A DNA stretch of 64,000 nucleotides, taken from positions 381-64,380 of the forward strand of contig DACE01000033.1 in NCBI GenBank assembly GCA_002494645.1, written 5' to 3'. Below are positions 9,351 to 17,499 of this stretch, one piece after another. The translations under genes were made by a program, and so were the position numbers. Positions within the stretch are counted from its first letter, which is position 1. Every line of letters starts with the position of its first letter. Source of the stretch: Euryarchaeota archaeon UBA256. Its GTDB lineage: Archaea > Thermoplasmatota > Poseidoniia > Poseidoniales > Poseidoniaceae. The notes beneath the pieces are model-generated. The model was given only the letters and a program-made list of their open reading frames with translations, did no database searches and had not been told where the DNA came from.

Positions 9351-9623
9351 TTGAACGAAACGCTCAGTGAGGCCATGGCCTATCTAGGGATGACAAGCAT
9401 CCTCCTCGCCTTCTTACTTGAAACCCGTAACGTGCTTCATAGTAAACAACCGTTGTATCTGTTCTTGATGGCCTTCGGTTCGGGTTTACTGGGCATCCGT
9501 GCTTATCTCATCTCAGAATGGGCATTCCTTGTCCTTGAGGTCGTATGGTGTGGTGCGGCAATCGCCGCATTGATGGCCCTGCGCAAGTCGGGTTCCGAAG
9601 ATGAAGTTCATGCGTCATCTTGA
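9351..9623 (+). CDS. Small membrane protein, CBU_0592-like
   Basis: A 90-residue protein with three hydrophobic helices (AYLGMTSILLAFLLETRN, LYLFLMAFGSGLLGIRAYL, WAFLVLEVVWCGAAIAALM). The spacing and the tryptophan-containing third helix recall the CBU_0592 small membrane protein family, whose function is unknown; this match is from pattern only. The start is uncertain: TTG 9351, just after the upstream stop, or ATG 9375. The end overlaps the start of proS by 23 bases, which suggests translational coupling in an 8771-11172 operon. Confidence 0.6.
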   Translation: MNETLSEAMAYLGMTSILLAFLLETRNVLHSKQPLYLFLMAFGSGLLGIRAYLISEWAFLVLEVVWCGAAIAALMALRKSGSEDEVHASS

Positions 9624-11172
9624 TGAAACGGAAGGCCGCCCACCAACCATGGGCCACGGCAAAGCGAAGCGAGGTATTCCCTCGAAGAGTGAGAATTTTA
9701 ACGAGTGGTATCCATTCATCGTGGAGGCTGCGGAACTCGTTGACAAACGTTATCCCATCAAGGGAATGGATGTTTGGCGACCCTATGGCTGGAAAACGAT
9801 GAAACTCATAGACGCATTGACACATGCTGAAATGGAACGGACCAATCACGAGGAAGTAAATTTCCCCTTACTTATCCCCGAACACCTCTTGGAGAAGGAA
9901 AATGCTTTGGTTTCACGACTCAAGCGAGCTCGCGAAGAGGGCGTTGACCCCGATGAATTGCGTGACGAAGATGAGGAAGGGGGTTTCAAGAAAGAAGTTT
10001 ACTGGGTCAAGCATGCGGGTGAAAACGACCTTGATGTTCCAATGTTTCTTCGGCCGACATCTGAAACAGCCATGTATACGATGTTTCCACTCTGGATTCG
10101 TTCACACAAGGACCTGCCTCTAAAAATCTATCAAATGGTTAACACCTTCCGATATGAGACAAAACAAACTCGTTCTTTCATCAGAGTTCGCGAGATTCAC
10201 TTTTTTGAAGCACATACCGCCCACGCTGATGAAGAAGATGCAAGTCGGCAAATCGCAGAGGATTTGGAGATCGTTGACCGCTTGATGCACGACCTTTGCT
10301 TGCCCATCATTAAGGCCAAGCGTCCAGTTTGGGATACCTTCCCCGGAGCATGGTATACGATTGGTATTGATGCGGTCATGCCCAACGGGCGTACCCTCCA
10401 AGTCGCTTCTTGCCACCATTATCGTGACCAGTGGGCGAAGGCCTTCGACGTCACCTATGAAAACTTGGAGGCTCAACAAACGCATTGCCACCAAACAACC
10501 TACGGGATGTCTGAGCGCCTTCTTGGAGCAGTAGTTGGCATGCATGGTGATGAAAACGGCCTGATTATGCCGCCTAAAATCGCTCCATTCCAGGTCGTCA
10601 TTTGCCCCATGATTCGCAAAAATGCCGAAGTGGACACCATTGCCGTAGCTCACGAACTCGGAGAACAACTCAAGTCACGAGGTTTGCGCGTCAAGGTTGA
10701 CGACAGGGACCTCCACCCGGGTCAAAAGTACTATGATTGGGAAATTAAAGGGGTTCCCCTCCGCCTTGATATCGGACCCCGCGACATTGCCCAAGGAACT
10801 GCATTTGCAGCAAGAAGGACAGGTGGAAAAGAGCCGCTAGCTATGGATAACATCGTTGATGAATGCTATCGAGTGCTCGATGAAATCAGTGATGAATTGC
10901 GTTTGCGGGCGTCCCAACACATGGGCGATGTCGTTCAGCCATTGCCTTCATTCAAAGAAGAAAACGGCGTTTGGACGATGGCCGGCGAGGTCAAAGACGG
11001 CCACATTTACGAGTTGGCCTTCGACGGTTCAGACGCACACGCAGAAGTTATAGAACGAACGACAGGGTTCTCATTTCTTGGCGATGCTACCGATCCCTAC
11101 GACGAACCTCGGCCGTGCCATATGACTGGTGAACCAACCATTCGTCGTGTCCTGCTTGCAAAGACCTACTGA
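9601..11172 (+). CDS. proS: Prolyl-tRNA synthetase
   Basis: A 523-residue class II aminoacyl-tRNA synthetase that charges tRNA-Pro. It is the archaeal/eukaryotic type (no bacterial editing insert). Visible marks are FNEWYPFIVEAAELVDKRYP at the start, FLRPTSETAMYTMFPLWIRSH (the proline-binding TSE loop), motif 2 with the FRYETKQTRSFIRVREIHFFEAHTAHA stretch, and an anticodon-binding domain with VDDRDLHPGQKYYDWEIKGVPLRLDIGPRD. ATG 9601 is used; ATG 9610 is also in frame. The gene overlaps the upstream small membrane gene by 23 bases. Confidence 0.95.
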   Translation: MKFMRHLDETEGRPPTMGHGKAKRGIPSKSENFNEWYPFIVEAAELVDKRYPIKGMDVWRPYGWKTMKLIDALTHAEMERTNHEEVNFPLLIPEHLLEKENALVSRLKRAREEGVDPDELRDEDEEGGFKKEVYWVKHAGENDLDVPMFLRPTSETAMYTMFPLWIRSHKDLPLKIYQMVNTFRYETKQTRSFIRVREIHFFEAHTAHADEEDASRQIAEDLEIVDRLMHDLCLPIIKAKRPVWDTFPGAWYTIGIDAVMPNGRTLQVASCHHYRDQWAKAFDVTYENLEAQQTHCHQTTYGMSERLLGAVVGMHGDENGLIMPPKIAPFQVVICPMIRKNAEVDTIAVAHELGEQLKSRGLRVKVDDRDLHPGQKYYDWEIKGVPLRLDIGPRDIAQGTAFAARRTGGKEPLAMDNIVDECYRVLDEISDELRLRASQHMGDVVQPLPSFKEENGVWTMAGEVKDGHIYELAFDGSDAHAEVIERTTGFSFLGDATDPYDEPRPCHMTGEPTIRRVLLAKTY

Positions 11173-11296
11173 ATGCCAGAGTTTGCTTCTTGAAGTTTTC
11201 TTCATAAGACGTGTTCAATAGATTCTATTGATGGGAACGCACGACCGATGGTAAATTCTGTGAGAGTTTGATAAAGAAAGTCGCCTTGGATTGTCC

Positions 11297-12178
11297 ATGA
11301 CACCGAATGAGCGCCAAGGAGTGAACCTTACTGACTCAGCTCAGGTTGGTCATAATGCCATTGGCCCAACTACCGGGGATATTATCATTAATTCTGGTGG
11401 AAATCGTGAAATTTGCAGCATGTGTAAAACGCCTATTGATGCAGTCAATAACCCCGGGTTATTTTGCTTTAAGGAGGGATGCAACACACTCTTTTGTAAT
11501 AACTGTGAATCATTCTTCCGTGAATCACGTCAACCCGGTGAGAGACCATATTGTGCGGAGCACATCAGCGAAGCCACTGGGGGAGACGATGTCCCACCTC
11601 CACCATCGGTGGGAGCTATTGTTGGCGCCGTCCTGAGGGATACCGATCATACGCCCCAGTCCTCACAACCCCCTCAATCACAACTCATGGGCTCCATCAT
11701 TCAACAACGGCCCATGCACACTGGGGCACAGGTCTTCGTTGACCCACAAAATCCCATGGCCGGTATCCAGATGCAAGGCAATTCGTCTTACAACCCATAT
11801 GTCAATCAAAAGATGATTAATCCTGTTCAGGCTTTTATCAATACCATTTCGAATTGGTCGGGCAAAGGCAGAGCACAGCGTAGTGAATTTTGGTTCGGTA
11901 CCCTTGGTTTTAACATCCTTTTCTTCATGATTTTTAGTATCGGATTCGTTCTCGATGAAGTTGGAATGCTCGATGAAGATCTTTTCTTTGCACTGTTCTG
12001 TGGCTTATTTATCTTCTTCATCCCCCTGCTTAGTCTCATGATTCGACGCATCCAAGATACGGGGAATTCGGGTTGGTGGGTTCTTCTCATCATTGTTCCG
12101 TACATAGGCTCATTTGTGATGTTTATCTTCGCCGTATTACCCTCACAACCGCATCCAAACAAATACGATCTCAATTGA
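11297..12178 (+). CDS. Zinc-finger protein with C-terminal DUF805 membrane domain
   Basis: A 293-residue two-part protein. Residues 35-95 contain eight or more Cys/His residues (CSMC, CFKEGC, FCNNC, YCAEH), a likely RING-like or treble-clef zinc-binding fold. A proline/glutamine-rich linker follows to about residue 175. The C-terminal 115 residues resemble DUF805: NTISNWSGKGRAQRSEFWFGTLG, three membrane helices and the RIQDTGNSGWW signature. ATG 11297 is preferred over TTG 11291. The 124 bases upstream hold no recognisable motif. DUF805 proteins have no settled function; the zinc domain fusion is the odd point. Confidence 0.75.
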   Translation: MTPNERQGVNLTDSAQVGHNAIGPTTGDIIINSGGNREICSMCKTPIDAVNNPGLFCFKEGCNTLFCNNCESFFRESRQPGERPYCAEHISEATGGDDVPPPPSVGAIVGAVLRDTDHTPQSSQPPQSQLMGSIIQQRPMHTGAQVFVDPQNPMAGIQMQGNSSYNPYVNQKMINPVQAFINTISNWSGKGRAQRSEFWFGTLGFNILFFMIFSIGFVLDEVGMLDEDLFFALFCGLFIFFIPLLSLMIRRIQDTGNSGWWVLLIIVPYIGSFVMFIFAVLPSQPHPNKYDLN

Positions 12179-12208
12179 TGGTTCTTCATGTTGAAGCCGT
12201 ATACAGGC

Positions 12209-13579
12209 TCACATTCCGAATGATGACGGGTCCATGTCCATTTCACCGTCTTTCATCATCTTCCGCATCTGTTTGTTCAACTTGCGGTTGCCGCCCATAC
12301 CTTTCATCATCTTGCGAGACCGGTTCCACTGACCGATGAGTTCGCGCACGTCCTTCTCTCGGACACCTGAACCCCGGGCAATGCGCTTGATGCGATCAGA
12401 TTTGATCTTCGCTGGTTCGTTCTTTTCCCACGCAGTCATTGAATCCATAATGGTTCGATAGCGGTCAAGGTTGGCTTGCATGGCTTCTTTTTGGTTTTTC
12501 GACATGGCGCCCATACCACCAAGCATGCTGCCGGGTAGAAAGGACATCAATTTGTCAATGGTGCCAACCTTGGACATCATTTCCATTTGTTTGTACATGT
12601 CATTGAGTGTAAAGCGCCCACTCATGAGACGCTGTGTGAGGCGCATGGCCTCTTCTTGGTCCATGTCCTCTGGCGCCAAGTCAATGAGACCTTGAATATC
12701 ACCCATACCCAAAAGACGAGAAATGAAGCGGTCTGATTCGAACTTCTCGAGATCTTGAATGCGTTCCCCTACACCGATGTGAACGATAGGAGCACCGGTC
12801 GCAGCAACGGCTGAAAGAGCACCACCGCCGCGAGCCGTACCGTCAAGTTTGGTAATGACGATTCCAGTCACGCCTGCGAGTGAGTGGAAGGACGCTGCAA
12901 CTGGACCTGCCGCCTGACCTACTTGGGCATCGATTACCAACCAGCGGTCTGTAGCTCGTGTAAGGCCCGCAATGTTTTCCAGTTCTTCGACCAATTCATT
13001 GTCCAATTGGTGGCGTCCTGCAGTGTCAACAATAACCAAATCTGCTGATGCACATGCTGCTAAACCGTTTCGCACGATGGTCACTGCATCCTTTGTATCC
13101 GGTTCGCCGTAGACTTGAACGGTCGAATCCTCAAGCAATTGTGAAAGTTGAGCAAAAGCACCTGGACGGTGAACGTCAGCCTCAATGACGGCGACACGTA
13201 GGCCATGTTTACGACGATACCATTCTGCCAACTTAGCGGTTGTCGTGGTTTTCCCTTGACCGTAAAGGCCGACAAGAAGGAGAGTTGCTCCCCGTGGTTG
13301 GAATTCAGTTGAGGGGCCAAGGATACGTACCAACTCTGTGTAGAGGATATTCATAGCGTGAGTTTGCATGGTCAAACCGGGCCGAGGCTCTTCCTCTCGC
13401 ATCCGTGTTTCAAGGCGGTCGACAATTTCTTTGGTCTGCCTGATGTTGAAATCCGCTTCCTGCAAGGCACGACGTAGACTCCGAGTCATTTCCCGCAATT
13501 CTTCTTCGTCAAGTTTCCTCTTGTTCTTGAGCAAGCCCAGCGAACGGAAGATTCCCCTCGACAAGCCTTCAAGAGCCAT
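12209..13579 (-). CDS. srp54: Signal recognition particle GTPase SRP54 (Ffh)
   Basis: The 456-residue SRP54 subunit binds 7S RNA and signal peptides and hands ribosomes to the membrane. The sequence shows the N domain helices, the P-loop GLYGQGKTTTTAKLA (residues about 104-118), ADVHRPGA, DTAGRH, TKLDGTARGGGALS, and the methionine-rich M domain with repeated MM pairs through the C-terminus. ATG 13579 fits the family length. The gene lies 41 bases downstream of the Get3/ArsA-like gene on the same strand, so both targeting ATPases are probably co-transcribed. Confidence 0.96.
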   Translation of the reverse strand: MALEGLSRGIFRSLGLLKNKRKLDEEELREMTRSLRRALQEADFNIRQTKEIVDRLETRMREEEPRPGLTMQTHAMNILYTELVRILGPSTEFQPRGATLLLVGLYGQGKTTTTAKLAEWYRRKHGLRVAVIEADVHRPGAFAQLSQLLEDSTVQVYGEPDTKDAVTIVRNGLAACASADLVIVDTAGRHQLDNELVEELENIAGLTRATDRWLVIDAQVGQAAGPVAASFHSLAGVTGIVITKLDGTARGGGALSAVAATGAPIVHIGVGERIQDLEKFESDRFISRLLGMGDIQGLIDLAPEDMDQEEAMRLTQRLMSGRFTLNDMYKQMEMMSKVGTIDKLMSFLPGSMLGGMGAMSKNQKEAMQANLDRYRTIMDSMTAWEKNEPAKIKSDRIKRIARGSGVREKDVRELIGQWNRSRKMMKGMGGNRKLNKQMRKMMKDGEMDMDPSSFGM

Positions 13580-13620
13580 GAGCGTGCGTTATGGTTGACC
13601 CATTTCAAACCATGCCTTAC

Positions 13621-14880
13621 TCAAGACGAGGTTGACCTTGGAATGGTGAGCGTGAGGACATCATCCTCCAACGATGCTTTCACGAGACTCGATTTGACAT
13701 GTGTTTCAGTTGGAATCTCTTGTTCTCGCCCGTTAACGCCAACGAAGAGCGTACCGTCTTCACTCCGCAGTGAAAGGTCGCCCCTCTCAAGACCAGGGAA
13801 ATGCAGATGGATTCGCTCAAGTTCCTCTTCAAGTTCAGCCACCATACCCCGGTGGACTTCATGGTGAAGGAGGTCTCCAATGTGGTGGGGTCCGATTTCA
13901 TCAGGAATCGCTTGGACCTCTCCGTAGAGGAGTTGGCCAATACTTCGCAATGCTTCAACACCAACAATTTCACCGTCAGCGAGTTCAATACGAGCAATTT
14001 GAAGTCCGTCTAAATTCTCACTCAATTCAGTAATGCGTACCAGTTCCTGCTGACGACGCGTCTTGAGAAAAGGATGGTCAAATTCCGGTGTAATCCTGTT
14101 GACCACACATCCTCCAATGGGTAGGTTGAATTCAACTAAAGATGCGTGAGCACGCAGCGTTTCATTAACACCCATGCGCTCTGGAATCGTGACGAGCGTG
14201 AAGGATGAGGTCGCCGGATCGCTGAGCACTCTGCGAACGTGCAGGACGCGTCTGCGGAACCGTTCGAGTTCTTCCTTCATTGCATCACTTTCTTTTCGCC
14301 CGAACAGCATCGAGCGTATACCGCCTGAAACCCGCATCAATCGCAGCAAGCGCCCTGACCATGATTCAATGAGTTCGGGGAGTGAGAGAAAGCGGAGGGT
14401 ATGGCCTGTTGGGGCGGTGTCAAAGACAACAACATCCCAAGTGGGGTTTTCCATATGCCTCAGCAATTCGTCAAATGCTAGTGCCTCGTCGAGGCCGGGC
14501 AAAATCATGTCTGCAGTCTTGACTTCTGATTTTAACTCATTGAGTTCGTCTTTTGCACTCGGGTCAAGCATCATGCCCAAGCCTCCGAGGCCGCCCATGC
14601 CGGACCCACCCATGTTGTTCATGGCTTCTCCGAATTTGGGAAGTAAGGTTGATAATTTTGCCTCTGGGTCCATTTCAAGCCCATACAGATTCGGAACCCC
14701 TTCAACTTGGGTTGGGACCGGTCCGAGGGGGACGTCGAGTGAATCAGAGGTTGAATGGGCAGGGTCGCTTGATACCAAAAGAACACGCAATCCTGCATCA
14801 GCGAGCCATACGGCAGTAGCGGCAGATGTCGTTGTTTTTCCCACGCCACCTTTTCCACCAAAGAGTAACAGTCGAGACAT
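13621..14880 (-). CDS. Get3/ArsA-type ATPase with C-terminal HSP20-like domain
   Basis: A 419-residue SIMIBI-class ATPase. The deviant Walker A GGKGGVGKTT lies at residues 8-17, followed by SSDPAHSTSDSLD (switch I region) and VVFDTAPTGHTLRFLSLP (switch II). In archaea such proteins are candidates for tail-anchored membrane protein targeting (Get3) rather than arsenite export; no ArsB-like gene is nearby. The last 60 or so residues (GDLSLRSEDGTLFVGVNGRE...LTLTIPR) match the HSP20-like domain seen at the C-terminus of many ArsA homologues. ATG 14880 was chosen since it places the P-loop near the N-terminus. srp54 follows. Confidence 0.9.
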   Translation of the reverse strand: MSRLLLFGGKGGVGKTTTSAATAVWLADAGLRVLLVSSDPAHSTSDSLDVPLGPVPTQVEGVPNLYGLEMDPEAKLSTLLPKFGEAMNNMGGSGMGGLGGLGMMLDPSAKDELNELKSEVKTADMILPGLDEALAFDELLRHMENPTWDVVVFDTAPTGHTLRFLSLPELIESWSGRLLRLMRVSGGIRSMLFGRKESDAMKEELERFRRRVLHVRRVLSDPATSSFTLVTIPERMGVNETLRAHASLVEFNLPIGGCVVNRITPEFDHPFLKTRRQQELVRITELSENLDGLQIARIELADGEIVGVEALRSIGQLLYGEVQAIPDEIGPHHIGDLLHHEVHRGMVAELEEELERIHLHFPGLERGDLSLRSEDGTLFVGVNGREQEIPTETHVKSSLVKASLEDDVLTLTIPRSTSS

Positions 14881-14971
14881 GGTCTTCGCGAAGTCGGCGG
14901 GGTGTTTGAATCCCTCCCCTGCCGATGATTGAAGCAAGGGTTTGATGAAGGGGAGAGTTTACCCCTCATAC

Positions 14972-15781
14972 ATGGTTTCCGAACTCGTCCTGTTTCAGTT
15001 GTCGAGTTTTTGCGCTCTTGTAGGCATGACGTTGGGTTGGCGTGGTGTGATGACTCGGTTTTCTGGCTTCTATGATTTACCTACTGCCTGGAATCAGGTG
15101 TTTTGGGGTATTGTCATCGGTGGCGTGTATGCTGTATTGGCCGACGGTATGCTCTACCAACCTTATTTCACCACGGTGGTTAGCGAGGATGGTATTTACA
15201 CAGGATTAAACATTGTATCACTGATCATGGTCACCCTTTTTGCATCAATAATGTCACATTTTCTTCTCCGAAGGAAGCGGGTTCGCAGAGGGGGCTCTCA
15301 GCCATCCTCTGGTTGGGCCTTAGGTCTTGCAATCGGCGGAATGGTCGCCATGGTCATGATGTTTCGTATGTTTGAGTTTGACAACATCTTCTCGCCATTA
15401 GGCCTCATCAACATCGCCTTGGTCTCTATCGTTACCCCACGGGCGGAGGCGCTGATCACTGCACGACACGGGTATTTGATGCTGCAAGATGCTCGTTGGG
15501 GTGCCATTTTACGCTCGACATTTTGGAGGGCAGCGCTTCTCGTGGCCATTTATTCGGTGGTGTTTAACCCAATCTTGTGGGTCTTCATCCTTCCCTTCGT
15601 TCTGCTATCTACGCCTGCATCAGAAAAATGGATTTGGGAATCAGTTCCCAAGGAAGGGCGAAGACGACTTCGTCGGATTTGGGCGGAACAAGCGCGTGAG
15701 CGCCAATCAGGTGGTCTTCGTTCTGCACGACCGTCACAAATCAGCTCGGCGCAATTATCTGACCCCGATAGTGAAGAGTAA
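14972..15781 (+). CDS. Hypothetical polytopic membrane protein
   Basis: Family not recognised. The 269-residue protein has six or seven hydrophobic segments spread over residues 5-220 and a basic, arginine-rich C-terminal tail (SVPKEGRRRLRRIWAEQARERQ) that should be cytoplasmic. It diverges from the Get3/ArsA gene with about 90 bases between the starts. ATG 14972 is chosen; ATG 14945 is an in-frame alternative. No catalytic motif is visible and no function is assigned. Confidence 0.65.
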   Translation: MVSELVLFQLSSFCALVGMTLGWRGVMTRFSGFYDLPTAWNQVFWGIVIGGVYAVLADGMLYQPYFTTVVSEDGIYTGLNIVSLIMVTLFASIMSHFLLRRKRVRRGGSQPSSGWALGLAIGGMVAMVMMFRMFEFDNIFSPLGLINIALVSIVTPRAEALITARHGYLMLQDARWGAILRSTFWRAALLVAIYSVVFNPILWVFILPFVLLSTPASEKWIWESVPKEGRRRLRRIWAEQARERQSGGLRSARPSQISSAQLSDPDSEE

Positions 15782-15795
15782 ATATATACTTACTT
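15779..15795 (+). promoter_or_regulatory. AT-rich possible TATA element
   Basis: The run TAAATATATACTTACTTAA directly after the stop of the upstream membrane gene is the most TATA-like stretch in this part of the window. It lies about 110 bases before the ATG at 15902, which would give a 5' leader of roughly 80 bases. It could also be part of a U-rich transcription end. The call rests on composition only. Confidence 0.25.
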
Positions 15796-15901
15796 AATAG
15801 ATAGAACTCTATTTCAGTAATCTTTTCGGCAGAAGATAAGGCGTAATTCGGCGCGGGTCTGCCAGAGGAATTGTTATACGACGCCAGCCAAGCCAAGAAT
15901 C

Positions 15902-17491
15902 ATGGGTGCATGCCCCTATTGCCGCAGTACCTGTTTGCCGGGTGACACCATTTGTTACTCGTGCGGCCGAGTATTGCCGAAAGGTGACCGTGGTAGTTAT
16001 CGAATGGAACAACAATTCAGTCGTGGTTCCAAGGACAAAACCTACAAAATGGCAAAAAAACCTGCAGCAAAAGGGGTCGTTCAAACTCATACAGGCCGAA
16101 AGCGGAACATCATGAAACGCCGCAAAAATCGATTTCGTAGCGTCGTTATGCTTTCACTGGTCGCCTTTATCATGCTCTCACCCCAAGCCAGAGAACACGT
16201 TCTCGGTGAATTCGGTGGCATTGATGAATTTATTCAATCAGCCATGGCCCCCTACCACGTTTATCCGGTCGAAGCGAGTTATACGCTCTCAAAAATCTCT
16301 GACGTACAAAACAATGGCGTTGAGGGATATGTCATTGAAACCATCATGATTCCCCCCACAGTTAAATCGACTTTATCGGGAACGCCCCAATTTGTTTTTG
16401 ATGATGGAGAAGAAAGTGATAATCCCGTTACGATTCAAGAAACAGAGTTGATTACACTCAATGTTGCTGGTCAATCGATCAACGTACCCATTGACGGAAT
16501 GCCGCCCCGTTTCTTTGAAAACCGTATCGTGACCTCGGCTGGGCATGAAGTTTGGTGGCCCAATGTTGGGTCTGATGACAACGATTGCCCTGTCAATAAA
16601 TGCGTGAAGGTCAAAGTCAACCTCGCACCAAATGAAGCTTCTCGCTACTCCTTTGATGTCCAAGTTCATTCAAAATCATATTCATGGTGGGATGATGGAC
16701 GAGTGAACTCTTTAATCCCTGGAAAGTCTACTGGAGTCAACGTTGATAATTCGGGGACATTTGAAGACCTTATCTCTCGAGGAAACGGCGTCCGAAAAGC
16801 AGAATTCGGTGGTTCTGAGTGGTACAATCGTGGCACTCAATCAAATCCCTATTGGGCTATCAACGCTCAAGACGGAATTGTTATGAGTACGGCAGATCTT
16901 ATTTCTACAAGCCTTCCAGAAGGAAAATCAGACAACGTATACGCATTCTCACGTGCGGCATTTGACTATCTCCACCTCAATGTTGAATACGACCGGGAGG
17001 CACCCGTTACGGCTCGTTCTGGACCTGAGTGTTTAGCAGGTCAACTCGGAGATTGTGACGAACAAACCAACGCGTTCTTCAGCCTTTTGCGAACAAGAGG
17101 AATACCCGGATGGTATACCTTTGGAATTCTTGGTGACCCTTACTTTTCCAACGACGGATGGGAAGCCCACGCGTGGGGATATTTCCAACTCCCGATGAAA
17201 GATTCTTGGTGTGAAGAACGAAACATTGTCTTGCAAACGTGTTTTGTTGAAGCACAAGTTGACGTGGTCAACAACAAATGGCTTCTTTCAACTCCGACTG
17301 CATATATTGACTGGATTGAAGAAGCCGACGCATCAGGTTCACTGGTTTACGATTATTATCATCCGGTTTCAACAGTTCACACCGGTCTCGGAGGCCAAAT
17401 TGACCGCGTTCGAAGTTTTGAGACGGTTGGTGAATTGGACCTCTCAGGTGGTACTTATCAAGTCAAGAAATATGTGGAGTCGCTCAGTTAG
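15902..17491 (+). CDS. Zinc ribbon-TM-transglutaminase-like protein
   Basis: A 529-residue protein with an N-terminal zinc ribbon (CPYC near residue 4, CYSC near 18), a basic linker, one membrane helix at about residues 80-97, and a long extracytoplasmic part. Near residue 375 comes a transglutaminase-like core: the nucleophile region GDCDEQTNAFFSLLRTRGIPGWY, then the histidine in EAHAWGYFQLP, and a possible aspartate in TPTAYID. Such domains act as transpeptidases or cysteine proteases; the target is unknown. The orientation implied is ribbon inside, enzyme outside. The trkA gene starts 9 bases after the stop, so they share an operon with no obvious functional link. Confidence 0.75.
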   Translation: MGACPYCRSTCLPGDTICYSCGRVLPKGDRGSYRMEQQFSRGSKDKTYKMAKKPAAKGVVQTHTGRKRNIMKRRKNRFRSVVMLSLVAFIMLSPQAREHVLGEFGGIDEFIQSAMAPYHVYPVEASYTLSKISDVQNNGVEGYVIETIMIPPTVKSTLSGTPQFVFDDGEESDNPVTIQETELITLNVAGQSINVPIDGMPPRFFENRIVTSAGHEVWWPNVGSDDNDCPVNKCVKVKVNLAPNEASRYSFDVQVHSKSYSWWDDGRVNSLIPGKSTGVNVDNSGTFEDLISRGNGVRKAEFGGSEWYNRGTQSNPYWAINAQDGIVMSTADLISTSLPEGKSDNVYAFSRAAFDYLHLNVEYDREAPVTARSGPECLAGQLGDCDEQTNAFFSLLRTRGIPGWYTFGILGDPYFSNDGWEAHAWGYFQLPMKDSWCEERNIVLQTCFVEAQVDVVNNKWLLSTPTAYIDWIEEADASGSLVYDYYHPVSTVHTGLGGQIDRVRSFETVGELDLSGGTYQVKKYVESLS

Positions 17492-17499
17492 GTGAGATC

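Noticed and set aside
13621..14880. Arsenical pump ATPase ArsA
   Set aside because: There is no ArsB, ArsR or ArsD nearby, and the single ATPase domain next to srp54 fits Get3-type targeting better.
14174..14932. Plus-strand open frame of 252 codons opposite the Get3/ArsA gene
   Set aside because: A low-complexity Ser/Arg/Pro translation mirrors the codon pattern of the real gene on the other strand.
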